A DNA stretch of 64,000 nucleotides. Origin: Gautieria morchelliformis. Taxonomy: Eukaryota; Basidiomycota; Agaricomycetes; Gomphales; Gomphaceae. Positions 11,927 through 21,945 of this stretch are shown piece after piece. Location of the stretch: positions 1-64,000 of the forward strand of contig WHVA01000367.1 in NCBI GenBank assembly GCA_015179125.1, in the 5' to 3' direction. Position numbers and translations under genes: made by a program. The notes beneath the pieces are model-generated. The model worked only from the letters and a program-made list of their open reading frames with translations. It had not been told where the DNA came from and made no database searches. Position 1 is the first letter of the stretch, and the number at the start of each line of letters is the position of its first letter.

Positions 11927-12440
11927 TTAATTCAAAGGTCCTTCCTCTGCTACCTTCCGGATGAACTGGCTGATTTTGGCACCTGCGTGCCACGTCTGAT
12001 GGTAATTTAGCTTCCATCCTAATTTATGTAAGGTGATAAGCCAGGCCTTACCAAAGTTATACTGCAGGAAGTGGGGATCAACCGTAGGTTCTTTGAGAGG
12101 ATCTTTACTCTGGCTATGCTTTTCCATCAACAATGCATAAGTCCATGTCAGGATTCAGAGGCATATCAAACGAAATTTACCACATGTCCTCGGCTGTACG
12201 TGTACTGTTTCCATGCAAAGCCATCAGCCAACGATTGATGATAATACAATCAAATCCAGTAAGGTAGACCAGGTGGTCAAAATCATACCTGTGTTGCTGC
12301 AAACAACGTGTGAGAGGGCAGGACGTAATGTTCCGCTTTTCTGAAGTACGGCAAAAGACCCTCCCTGGCAGTTCCACCACGAATTTCCCAATGCTTTGTC
12401 ATAGTCAACCTTGCTTGCACGCTGTAGACAGGCCAATTAG
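11927..12440 (-). pseudogene. GMC oxidoreductase remnant, minus strand
   Basis: Two blocks of a second GMC gene survive. Near 12290-12440 the minus strand encodes KVDYDKALGNSWWN and, in a shifted frame, GLLPYFRKAEHYVLPS, matching the conserved GNPGW..LLPYFRKAE segment. Near 11930-12110 it encodes SKDPLKEPTVDPHFL and AGAKISQFIRKVAEEGPL, matching the family's late S.DP...P.IDP.Y and KF.RK segment. The middle of the protein (about 250 residues) is missing, and the N- and C-terminal blocks were not found. This is an old relic of a paralogue lying tail to tail with the 8.9-11.5 kb locus. Confidence 0.6.
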
Positions 12441-13436
12441 CTCTATAAACACAAAAAAAACCTAGGTGAACAAAGCTGGCCATGGACATGAGATTTATGG
12501 CGCTGGATCTCCCTAAAACTTTCCCACTGCAAGGGATGAGTAACGATTGACGAGAGCTTACACAGAACCACCAATATTCGATAGTATAAAAGATGATATA
12601 TATTTTTGTTCCTTGTGATCGAAACCATCGGAACCGAGGCAGAGTGGCGCCGAGGGAGTGCTCGAAGCGCTAAAGGCTTTGAGCCGGAAGTATGTCGGCG
12701 CTTATGTGTATGTAGGGGCGTTCTGCGGCAGCTTAAAAAGAGTGAGCGCTTACATTTAATAATAGACGTCGACGGTACATGGCACCCAATTCTACGGTGC
12801 AATCACACCTTAATCTATCGGGTGGATTATAGAAGCTGTGTATATCTATATCTGGCCAGAAATCCAGGGTTCAAGACTGGATCTGATCCACCTAACGGCG
12901 GTAGGGGCTATCCGGCCATTCTCATATTTGAACTATTATTCTGTGCTGGCAATGGACCCATTCTTTTAAGTCGTTGTCATTGAGTCTCCTTTGTAAGTTC
13001 TCGGGCCTTTTCTCAGGAGGGAGACCCCGCAAGCTAATACGTCCAACAACGCACCCGTGTCACCAAGTTCTACCTCGTAGCACACACCACTTATCACGGT
13101 CACCGGCTCCCAAATATGGGTGTCGTGTGAGTCCCTTTGTAGGTAGTCTGCTGCGTCGCGCAGCCAGCTTACTGATAATTCCTCAGTGCTGGACCTCAGG
13201 CTAGTGAAGGCCTCCTATATAACTCCTAATCGTTTATTTCTTCTTTCTGTTATATAGCTCAATGGCCACCTGTTCAACTATGGCTTGTTGGGGTCTTATC
13301 AACACAAGTATACGAGTACCATCCCTAGAATGTAATGACTAGATGCTTTTAGGAAAAATATATCAGATATATCAGAATTGATATATTTGATGACTCAGGG
13401 AGTGGGGACTCTTCGTGCACCCCTGTGCACAGTATA
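12441..13436. other. Intergenic region without recognised gene
   Basis: A 125-residue plus-strand frame (12606-12983) and a 119-residue minus-strand frame (12443-12802) overlap here, but neither has a family motif, biased composition or splice pattern that I trust. I see nothing that can be named. Confidence 0.35.
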
Positions 13437-13820
13437 TGCGCGAGCTGACTAAGCTCTGTGGAGCGAGTGCGTCACTGATTGATGTAGGTCACGTGACCGA
13501 GTCGAGGAAGAAACAGGTGAGAACAGAGGAACTAGGGGTCCGAAGCTCTCGCTTTCGGAACAGTATAGTGTAGCCAGTTATAGTAGACTCTCAACAAAGA
13601 ATTAGAGAAATCTATCAAGAAATAAGCTCTGTAGCTATCAAACAAGTCTACAGTTACTTCAGGAGGTGAAACAGCAATTCTGGATTGTTCTGGATAATAT
13701 TCTGGATGTTTTGTTCGTACATTTATGGTAGCTACTTATACTAAAATAGTAGTGACTACCAGTGTTCAAGATAGTGATAGAATGGGTCAGGATAATGTGG
13801 AAATGCTCTACAGGCTGCAT
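13437..13820 (+). repeat. Dispersed repeat F, copy 1
   Basis: This stretch shares a series of blocks with the reverse strand of about 51210-51515: GCTGACTAAGC, a CACGTGAC box, CTGTAGCTATCAAACAAG, ATTCTGGAT followed by TTCGTACATTT-like sequence, TAGCTA.TTATACTA and a TGTTCAAG box. The two copies look moderately diverged. It could be a solo LTR, but no terminal TG..CA with a target duplication was resolved. Confidence 0.5.
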
Positions 13821-14283
13821 ACAGCTGTGGGGCAGGAACAATGATGGGGATACTTGTCCTACTGACAAGTATCTAAGCTGGGACCTTGGAGCAATGTACA
13901 AAGCTCCTTTCAACATGTAATACAGCTCGTAATCAGTGGAGCTGGTCAGGGGAATAGAATAGAATAGAAAACTTGTGTGTCCTGTGCTGTGTGCCTACAG
14001 CAGCCTTGGCAAGGCATTTGCCATCTCTGTACCTCTCTCCTGAGGTAGCTATTCAGTACGTCCATAGATAGGACAGTGTACTGTAATCTCCATCGTGTCC
14101 GATGTCCCTGTATGGGACTATTAGTCCCATAGCAATATTTCTTCTGGCCAGGGCCCAGGTGCCTGCTTTCCAGGGCAGGCACTGTGACTGGTGCATGGAT
14201 TATTTCTCCCAGATGTTAGCTCAGTTAGATTATTGTATAGACCTTAGAATAATGTTTGATATAGCTATCCATTTATTCTAACA
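13821..14283. other. Region upstream of DUF6534 pseudogene
   Basis: No gene was recognised. It contains a GAATAGAATAGAATAG microsatellite near 13951-13968 and a short palindrome GGGACTATTAGTCCC near 14115. The first exons of the DUF6534 locus would be expected here but were not identified. Confidence 0.4.
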
Positions 14284-14504
14284 GATGCTGCGTGCCAACA
14301 CGTTCACCACAGACATTTATACCATGGCTTTTCCCGACGATCTAAGAAAGCTCGAAACCTTTCTGTTAACCTTAATATAAGATTTAATTCACGTGTTTCA
14401 AATCCAGTTTACGAGCTATGTATATTTACTCGAGTGTCTGCAAGTAGCGCTTGCGATGCGAGATGCATTCAAAACCTTGGGTGCAGGTTGGGGCAACTTG
14501 GCAG

Positions 14505-15058
14505 TAGGGATGCACACCGTCCGTATTACGGCCACGGCCGTATAATGTACGGCGGGTTGACGGATATGGCAGACCGTATGCTGTCCATATGATCAAGACC
14601 TCTCCCCTCTGACGGTACGGTACAGCACTGTACCGGCCGTATTACGGTTGACGGCAATATTATACGGTGGGGCTATTGGAAGATCGGTTAGTGACCGATC
14701 CGCGTAGACTATGATGTTTCATTATATTAGTATGCTCGCCTATGCGGCCTACACAGGTAGCTGCGCTTTATGTCAGCCTATGCAGACTAATTAGGCATGC
14801 CCGATGTGTATGTGCCAGCAGTAGCGCCCGTCAGGCGCTGTGTTTTTGGCTTGGCTAACACGTTTTCGGCGTTTACCGATGCATGCCGTATACATACCGT
14901 ACATACCGTACACGGCCGTATTTGTATGGTATATATGGTGTCAAACCGTACCGTATACCGTACCGTCGGCACAGCACACCGAGCCTTGACAGTATGGGTG
15001 CCGTGGCCGTAATACGGCACCGTACAGCCGTGGATGTACGGCACGGTGTGCATCCCTA
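14505..15058. mobile_element. hAT-type non-autonomous element (554 bases) in a DUF6534 exon
   Basis: Termini TAGGGATGCACACCGT and ACGGTGTGCATCCCTA are inverted repeats, and the element is flanked by a perfect eight-base duplication CTTGGCAG (14497-14504 and 15059-15066), the target size of hAT elements. The interior is dense in CCGTATTACGG-like and GTACGG words on both strands, forming subterminal repeats that a transposase could bind. There is no transposase frame, so it is non-autonomous. The intact duplication implies a fairly recent insertion. Confidence 0.88.
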
Positions 15059-15634
15059 CTTGGCAGCACTGAAGGTGCCGCTAGTTTCTGCCTGTGTACA
15101 GCTATTCTTCGCTTGGCGTATCTACTTTCTCAGTAAGTCAAAACTACTTGCAAGGTTAATTTCGACGGTATAGCCCCTTGTCCTTGCGTGCTGATCTGAG
15201 TTTGTCTGAGCTTTGCGTTGGCACAGATCGCGGTCGGCCAAGGTGTAGCAGTGGTAGTGGCTGGCGTAACCGTGGTTACCTCTTTCTAATGTGAACATAG
15301 TTCATACCAAAATCTTCGCAGGTCAACAACCTCGGAAATGTAAGCGAAGTCCAAGCGAAGGCATTCAAGCTGACTTGCGTTTGTCCATCTCTAGCCGTGC
15401 CCGGTACTTCTCATTGCTGAGATGAGGCGTTAGTGTGGCTTGGCGGAGGCGCTGTATGCGACTCGATTATTATTGCTGGCTGTGTGGTGTATTTTGTGAG
15501 CCATTCGCAGTGTTCTCTGACACATGATAGATTATACTTATTCGCTGGCAGCTCTCCAGGTCTCATACTGGGTATGCGAACACGGATCGCGTCGTGTCCA
15601 GACTCGTACGTCTCACAGTGGAAACCGTGTTGAT

Positions 15635-15855
15635 TGTTAGTAATCGGGACGATGACACCGCCGAGGCAGAGCCGGCACGCATTTAGCCGGAGGTTCGAGA
15701 TCGCTCTCGACCCCGGGTTGCTGGTGCACTGGCATCGCATCGGCACAGCAGCTCGAAGAGATTGGTAATATAGGAACATCATAATTAATATATAAGGACA
15801 GATGATCTTGTACAGATCGTAGAATATCAGATCATTATATCTCCTTCGTTCCACA
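15635..15855 (+). repeat. 5' LTR of copia-2
   Basis: The 221-base LTR carries AT-rich promoter-like sequence (TTAATATATAAGG near 15785-15797) upstream of its end. Confidence 0.93.
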
Positions 15856-15869
15856 GGTTATGGGCCCCG
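15856..15869 (+). other. Primer-binding site of copia-2
   Basis: GGTTATGGGCCCCG, identical to the copia-1 site and complementary to an internal part of initiator tRNA-Met rather than its 3' end. Confidence 0.7.
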
Positions 15870-15934
15870 CGCATAACTAAAATACTACAAATCTAACTAC
15901 GCTCTATACTCCAATAACTCAATACCGATCGACG

Positions 15935-18900
15935 ATGTCGAGTAGCAACAACACGTACAAGATCGACCCCTTGAACGGGGATAATTACGCGGCGTGGCGC
16001 CGGCGGCTCGAGTGGATACTCGATGACTTAGATCTGTGGGACGTGGCTATCGGCAGGGAGACGGAACCGAGACCGGCAGATGCCGACAACGTCACTGCGA
16101 GCGAGCAGCAGGAGATCGACGATTGGAGAAGGAAGGACAAGAAGGCCAGAAAAGAAATTTGCCTCAGAGTTGCCGATGAACAACTAGTTTACATCAATCA
16201 GACGATGTCTGCGTTTGCTGTATGGACTAGTCTACAAGCAATATTCGAATCTAAGGGAGCAGTGGGGATTGTAAATCTCCGAAGAGATTTCTTCCGGACG
16301 CTTGCCGAGGACGGCGCGAACATGGAGGAGCACGTACGCAAGCTCCGCGGCATTCAACAGGAATTGAATGCGTGGGGGCATTACATCAGTGACACCGAGT
16401 TCTCGAACACGTTGCTGACGTCATTACCAGATTCTTGGTCGGCGTTTATTACGGCAGTAAACGCCAGTGGAGCCGGGACAACAGCTGATATATTAATAGC
16501 TCGGGTCCTCGATGAGGATCGAGCACAGAAAGCTGGATCGGCACGGCAGACGGCGCTTAAGGCGCAACAACGTCACAGGACCAGGAAAGATGACTCAGGA
16601 GCAACAAAGGGAAAGTGCCGAAATTGCGGCAAGAAGGGTCATTACGTGAAGGACTGCTGGGTGAAAGGTGGCGGCAAGGAGGGCCAAGCACCGAAATGGT
16701 TCAAATCAGGGAACAAAGAAACAGTCAAACAAGCAGAAGAAAAGGACTTCGCATTTGTATCTAAGGAGGTAGCATACAGTGCTATATCCGCATCCGACTG
16801 GTTAGCCGATTCAGCAGCAACAACACACATAGCTAGAAGCCGAAATGATTTCGCTAGCTATGCCGAGGAACCATCAGAAATCGAAGGAATTTCACCCGGT
16901 GCGGTACTACATACACAAGGCCGAGGCACTATATACATGGAATTCAAGATCGGCGCCAAGACGAACACGATCGAGCTACGTGACGTCAAACACGCACCAG
17001 ATGCGCCGAACAACCTTATCAGCGTAGGGCGTTTAACTGATAAGGGCAACACGGCCACATTTTCAGGCACCGGCGTCGAATTCAAATCACGCGCCGGAGT
17101 TACCTTCGCACAGGGACAGAAGCGCGGGCGGTTATTCTGTATGAAGGCACGGGTCACTCAATCAGTCGAGGCACGGGACTTTGCCGCAGCGGCAAAAGGA
17201 CGGTCATGGGACAAATGGCACAGGATACTCGGGCACGTCAACATAAACTCAATTAAAATGTTGAAATCTAACAACCTAGTTACTGGACTTGAGATCGACG
17301 AGTCAACCGAGCCGAGCCAGTGCAAGGCATGCATACAAGGCAAGCGGCATGTGGAGCCGTTCCCCAAAAGAGCCGAGGACACTGTAGAACAGGTCGGTGA
17401 CCTGACAGTATCCGATGTATGGGGACCTGCCCAGACCGAGGGACCATCGCGTGAGAAATACTTTTATTCTTTCACAGACATCAAATCGAGGTACACCGTA
17501 ATCTATTTTGGGAGCACCAAAGATGAAGCGCTCAAACACTTCGAGACGTACAAGGCATTCCTCGAGACCCAAACAGGTCAGAAACTGAAGAGGTTTCGCT
17601 CGGACAATGGAGGGGAATATGTCAATAAAAATTTCAAGGAATTTTGTGAAAAATATGGCATTATCATGGAGACCACAGCTCCATACTCCCCAGCCCAGAA
17701 TGGAATTGCCGAACGACTCAACCGGACCTTACTCGAGCACGCACGGGCAATGATATTTGCCAAGAACCTGCCAAAAATACTCTGGCCCGAGGCCATGGCT
17801 TACGCGTGTTATATCAAAAATCGATCACCCACGCGAGCGCTTGGAGATGACGCAACGCCGTTCCAAGCACTATTCGGCAAGAAGCCGAACCTAGCACGTC
17901 TAGAGGAATTCGGGACAAATTGTTGGGTTATGGTGCCGGATCAACGTCGAGCCAAACTTGATCCAAAAGCAGAAGAACATATATTCGTCGGAGTAGCTGA
18001 ACATGCAAAGGCCTGGAGGTACTACAATAAAGCCTCAAAGCACGTTCAAGTATCTAGGAACATTACATTTGACGAAAATGACAACCGACTCTACCCCATC
18101 CCAGATAACGACGATGACGACACGGCACCGCTCGAGGGGGAGCACTCACCGCGCGAGCATGTGCCGGACCCGATCACATCTACCCCACAGACGTCATCAC
18201 CCCAGACAACACCCGTTCCTGATCCACCTGAACAAGCGCCAGCTCCACAGATTCGACGGAGCGCGCGTATCACTCAAAGACCGGATTACCGGAAGCTGAA
18301 TAATTCAGGACGCACCGAGCAGGTTTACATAACGAGAGAAATCGTCACTGAACCTGAGAATTACAGAGCGGCGGTATCACGTGATGATGCGCCGATCTGG
18401 GAGAAAGCGATGGAAATTGAGATGGACCAACACAAGACGTTAGGAACATGGGAGCTAACAGAACTACCACCCGGACGAGTAGCTATCGGTTGCCGATGGG
18501 TATACACTGTCAAAACACAACCGGACGGACAATTCGATAAGGCTAAAGCAAGGGTTGTGGCTCAAGGATTCACACAGAGGCCAGGGATGGATTACTACGA
18601 GATAACCTCACCCGTGGTCAAATTCGATTCACTACGTGTTCTATTAGCGATCGCAAACACACTCGATTGGGAAATCGAAATGATGGATGTCAAAGGCGCC
18701 TACCTCAATTCAACCATAGATGAGGAGATCTACATGCGCCAGCCCGACGGTTTTGATGATGGATCTGGACGCGTTCTAAGAATATACAGAGCGCTCTACG
18801 GACTCAAGCAATCGGGGCGAGCTTGGCATCAGCGCTTACGCAAATTACTACTTGATCTCGGCTTCCATCAAAGTACAGCCGATGAATGCGTCTACATCAG

Positions 18901-19957
18901 ACAAGATAAGGATTCAATCGAAGTCATATCAGTATATGTGGACGACTTTGGACTATTTGCTGACTCCAAAGGAGGGATGATTAAGCTCAAGGGGGAGCTT
19001 CATGGGAAATTCCCTTTAACAGATTTAGGAGAAATGAAGAAAATCTTGGGAATTAGAGTTGAGAGGAATAGGGATGAGGGAACACTGATCATGTCACAAG
19101 GGCATTACATCGACATCATACTTGATCGATTCAACATGACAACAGCACATTCCGTATCTACACCTCTGCATAAAATGATCAAGCTCACGACACCCATGAA
19201 CTCAACAGGTCCAACTGCCGAAGTACCCTATGCTAAAGCGATCGGATCATTAATGTATGCAGCACTCAGCACGCGACCTGATTTGGCTTTTACCGTACAA
19301 CACTTGAGCCAATTCACTACTACTTACGGAACCGAGCACTGGACGGCGATCAAGCACGCGCTCAGGTACCTCAAGGGGTCACGTGACGACGGCATAATCT
19401 TCCGACGAGACGCTGGTCTCGACCTCGAAATATTTGTCGACTCGGATTATGCTAATAGAAACGACGCACTATCTATTAGTGGCTATGTAGCTATACTAGG
19501 AGGGGGAGCCATCGCATGGAGCTCGAAGAAGCAGCGAACGATCGCGCTATCTACCACGGAGGCCGAATACATGGCACTTACCGAGGGCGCCAAGCAATTA
19601 ATCTGGCTGAGGCGTTTTATCGAAGAACTTGGAATCGATCAAACCCAGCCCACGTCACTTCGATCAGACAACCTAGGCGCCATTACACTATCGCATGACG
19701 CAACGTATCATGCGCGTACCAAACACATCAATGTCGCATATCATTTCATCCGTGAGAAAGTGGTCTCTCACGAGGCATCACTTACATACGTACCGACGAA
19801 GGAGAACATAGCGGACATATTTACAAAGGGATTGGATTTATATCAACACAGGTATCTATTAGGGAAATTAGGATTTTGCCGAAGGGACTTCTCGCTGAGG
19901 GGGAGTGTTAGTAATCGGGACAATGACACCGCCGAGGCAGAGCCGGCACGCATTTAG
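15935..19957 (+). CDS. copia-2 Gag-Pol polyprotein, 1340 residues
   Basis: One continuous frame encodes the copia order of domains: gag with a UBN2-like first 220 residues; zinc knuckle CRNCGKKGHYVKDC near residue 228; protease segment WLADSAATTHIA near 288; GAG-pre-integrase WHRILGHVN near 428; integrase core with DNGGEYVNKNF near 553; reverse transcriptase with VKGAYLN and YVDDFGLFAD near 1001; RNase H with STTEAEY near 1205; and the terminal FTKGL block. The product would copy the element's RNA inside virus-like particles and integrate the DNA. The frame ends inside the 3' LTR. The first ATG lies 79 bases after the 5' LTR. Confidence 0.92.
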   Translation: MSSSNNTYKIDPLNGDNYAAWRRRLEWILDDLDLWDVAIGRETEPRPADADNVTASEQQEIDDWRRKDKKARKEICLRVADEQLVYINQTMSAFAVWTSLQAIFESKGAVGIVNLRRDFFRTLAEDGANMEEHVRKLRGIQQELNAWGHYISDTEFSNTLLTSLPDSWSAFITAVNASGAGTTADILIARVLDEDRAQKAGSARQTALKAQQRHRTRKDDSGATKGKCRNCGKKGHYVKDCWVKGGGKEGQAPKWFKSGNKETVKQAEEKDFAFVSKEVAYSAISASDWLADSAATTHIARSRNDFASYAEEPSEIEGISPGAVLHTQGRGTIYMEFKIGAKTNTIELRDVKHAPDAPNNLISVGRLTDKGNTATFSGTGVEFKSRAGVTFAQGQKRGRLFCMKARVTQSVEARDFAAAAKGRSWDKWHRILGHVNINSIKMLKSNNLVTGLEIDESTEPSQCKACIQGKRHVEPFPKRAEDTVEQVGDLTVSDVWGPAQTEGPSREKYFYSFTDIKSRYTVIYFGSTKDEALKHFETYKAFLETQTGQKLKRFRSDNGGEYVNKNFKEFCEKYGIIMETTAPYSPAQNGIAERLNRTLLEHARAMIFAKNLPKILWPEAMAYACYIKNRSPTRALGDDATPFQALFGKKPNLARLEEFGTNCWVMVPDQRRAKLDPKAEEHIFVGVAEHAKAWRYYNKASKHVQVSRNITFDENDNRLYPIPDNDDDDTAPLEGEHSPREHVPDPITSTPQTSSPQTTPVPDPPEQAPAPQIRRSARITQRPDYRKLNNSGRTEQVYITREIVTEPENYRAAVSRDDAPIWEKAMEIEMDQHKTLGTWELTELPPGRVAIGCRWVYTVKTQPDGQFDKAKARVVAQGFTQRPGMDYYEITSPVVKFDSLRVLLAIANTLDWEIEMMDVKGAYLNSTIDEEIYMRQPDGFDDGSGRVLRIYRALYGLKQSGRAWHQRLRKLLLDLGFHQSTADECVYIRQDKDSIEVISVYVDDFGLFADSKGGMIKLKGELHGKFPLTDLGEMKKILGIRVERNRDEGTLIMSQGHYIDIILDRFNMTTAHSVSTPLHKMIKLTTPMNSTGPTAEVPYAKAIGSLMYAALSTRPDLAFTVQHLSQFTTTYGTEHWTAIKHALRYLKGSRDDGIIFRRDAGLDLEIFVDSDYANRNDALSISGYVAILGGGAIAWSSKKQRTIALSTTEAEYMALTEGAKQLIWLRRFIEELGIDQTQPTSLRSDNLGAITLSHDATYHARTKHINVAYHFIREKVVSHEASLTYVPTKENIADIFTKGLDLYQHRYLLGKLGFCRRDFSLRGSVSNRDNDTAEAEPARI

Positions 19958-20126
19958 CCGGAGGTTCGAGATCGCTCTCGACCCCAGGTTGCTGGTGCAC
20001 TGGCATCGCATTGGCACAGCAGCTCGAAGAGATTGGTAATATAGGAACATCATAATTAATATATAAGGACAGATGATCTTGTACAGATCGTAGAATATCA
20101 GATCATTATATCTCCTTCGTTCCACA
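19906..20126 (+). repeat. 3' LTR of copia-2
   Basis: It differs from the 5' LTR at three positions, all transitions at CpG sites. Confidence 0.93.
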
Positions 20127-20522
20127 TTGATGACCGCCAGTGTCGCTACGATAGATCTCACTCTGTTCCTCGTGTTTCAACACAACAGAGTACACTTAAT
20201 CCCGTGTGTTCATTCTCACGAACCTGAGTAATACTGGTAGCGAGTTAAGTCTAACCATGGCTTCAGTGCGCTGACTGCAAAACTCTGTTCGAACAGCTTG
20301 ATGACTCTGTTTAACGATTGAGCACAAATTTCCAAGATGAGTCATCATGGTGGTGCCAGTGATGGACCGTCGATATCTTTGAAGCCAATGAACATGAACC
20401 TTTCTAGGGTTGGACAATCAGGGATACAGTCACGGGCGCACAACCCACCAACTTTGGTCACTACTACAGTGGAGACGGTCATAGACACCGGGGAACCCAC
20501 TCCGGTTCGAATTTCAACGTGA

Positions 20523-21119
20523 GCATAATGTTTAAAATTCCACAACATCAGAAGTAACTTGATTTCAACAGGGCTATAAAGAACCAGACAATGACCTTTC
20601 GAAAGGTGCATTTGGATCCTACACGTCCTCTACGGGTGATTCTCCGGTACGATATTTTGGTGGTGAAGAGGCGACGTGACGTTGTGAGCTTTGAAGATTG
20701 TTCCATGCATCAGTAAAAGCATGTATATACCATATGTACGATATATACTTATTACCCCCCAAAGGCGTAAAATTTGATATAAAGGCAGAGAAAAAAAAAA
20801 TGCTTCTCATAAGTGTGTATCAGTCAGATATTACGGTAACTTGGGAGAATATCCAGTGTTCGTCCCCAGCGGTAATATCATACCCTTGAAAGAATGACAT
20901 GGATCCAACAGGAAACTCTACAGAAGATTGAAGAAAACTTGGCTGGCAAAGCACGGTGTCTTTCATAGATATCGCAGATCTTCGAGTTTGGACCTTGAAA
21001 AAACTTGGAGCTCAACATCCCTCCGAGGACCTTGACTGGTGGTGTCCTTGTGTCCTTGCCTCCCTTCTCCTCCTCACCGCGTTTTAGGAGTTTCTACTTG
21101 TAGTTCGAATGATTCAGAT
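20523..21119. other. Region after the DUF6534 pseudogene
   Basis: A possible last exon of the pseudogene may begin after the AG at about 20571, but its phase could not be fixed. Otherwise no gene was recognised. Confidence 0.35.
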
Positions 21120-21945
21120 TGGCGGCAAATGGCCGAAGCATTACCTGATAGCAGTAGGAAATTGAGGCCACGTTTGGTTAATCTATTCAGACCCCACTAC
21201 AAGCCTCGAGCTGGAACGAGCGTTTCTGACATTATCTAACATGCTGCAATCAGGTCAACTAATGGCAGTTACGAGCGGTTGATCTGTCCTTGCTCCAAAT
21301 TTGTCCTATTAGCTTCATATCGATAGTATCGTCGTATTTAGTGTTATTTCGTTATTTCGTTGCCTTGCAAAAATGGGAAGGACTGGGAGGAGTCTGCGCA
21401 TTAACTCAAGCGCAGGAGATGTAGGGAAAAGAACTTGAGACTGATAGTGAGGACACTGTTAACTCACTCAACCGGACTCAACAATGTGAGTGAATGGGCT
21501 GAAACCAATGATTTGTTGTAGCTAAAGTCCTAGCTACTTATACAGCGGTGAACAAGGGTAAAACCCTATGGAACATTGGATTAGGAGTGCATACATCACC
21601 AATGATGTCATTGATGATGCCATGTGCCCCTAGGTGGATAATCCATTGATGATGATGCATGCCCCTAGGAGGATAATCCATTGATGATAATGTATGCCCC
21701 TAGGAAATACCCCTCTAGAATCCAATAACATTTAGATCACCTAAAGCATTACCTCATAACCACAGGTGACTGTGGTCACGATTAGCTAGTCTATTCACAC
21801 CCTACAACAAGCCTCAAGCTTGATCGACCATTTCCGAGATCATCTGATATGCTGCAATTGGGTCGACTGATCCCAGCTCTGAGTGGTTGATGTGTCCTCG
21901 CTCCAAGTTTGCCTTGTTAGCTTCATATCGGTAGTATCGTCGTAT
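21120..21945 (+). repeat. Tandem pair of about 220 bases flanking a solo LTR
   Basis: 21120-21341 and about 21741-21945 are diverged direct copies: both contain AAGCATTACCT, CTATTCA..CC, ACAAGCCTC.AGCT, ATGCTGCAAT and TTAGCTTCATATCG.TAGTA, and both end GTATCGTCGTATTTAG. The solo LTR-E lies exactly at the end of the first copy. No coding frame was recognised. Confidence 0.65.
21342..21730. mobile_element. Solo LTR of gypsy-like family E, 389 bases
   Basis: It begins TGTTATTTCG and ends CCAATAACA, flanked by a perfect TTTAG duplication (21337-21341 and 21731-21735). A second, interrupted copy lies at 62660-62604 and 52152-52441. It contains about three tandem copies of a unit with GCCCCTAGG and GGATAATCCATTGATGATG; the other copy has fewer. 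It has no coding capacity. Confidence 0.88.

Larger units (their letters stand above)
15635..20126 (+). mobile_element. Ty1/copia LTR retrotransposon, looks whole (copia-2)
   Basis: LTRs of 221 bases (15635-15855 and 19906-20126) start TGTTAGTAATCG and end CTTCGTTCCACA. They differ at three positions and are flanked by the five-base duplication TTGAT (15630-15634 and 20127-20131). The GGTTATGGGCCCCG primer site abuts the 5' LTR and a GAGGGGGAG tract precedes the 3' LTR. A single open frame covers gag to RNase H. The element sits in a coding exon of a DUF6534 gene in the same orientation. It looks whole and young. Confidence 0.95.
14284..20522 (+). pseudogene. DUF6534 membrane-protein gene disrupted by a hAT MITE and a copia element
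   Basis: Exonic pieces of a second DUF6534 gene run through this interval. They are: TMAFPDDLRKLE near 14320; YVYLLECLQVALAMRDAF ending GAGWGN at about 14496; then, beyond the hAT element, LAALKVPLVSACVQLFFAWR and YFLSKSK (15060-15140); AVGQGVAVVVAGV (about 15230); VNNLGNVSEVQAKAF (about 15330); VWLGGGAVCDSIIIAG (about 15435); RLVRLTVET (about 15600); and, beyond the copia element, LMTASVATIDLTLFLVF (20127-20190) and ALTAKLCSNSLMTLFND (about 20280-20325). Removing each insertion with one copy of its target duplication restores the family reading frame exactly. After the second block a TGA stands where the family usually has arginine (NDR), a likely CGA to TGA change. N-terminal exons were not found. 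The gene is dead through insertion. Confidence 0.85.

Noticed and set aside
12443-12983. Overlapping frames of 119 and 125 codons on opposite strands
   Set aside because: No domain, no splice pattern and no compositional bias; likely chance frames.
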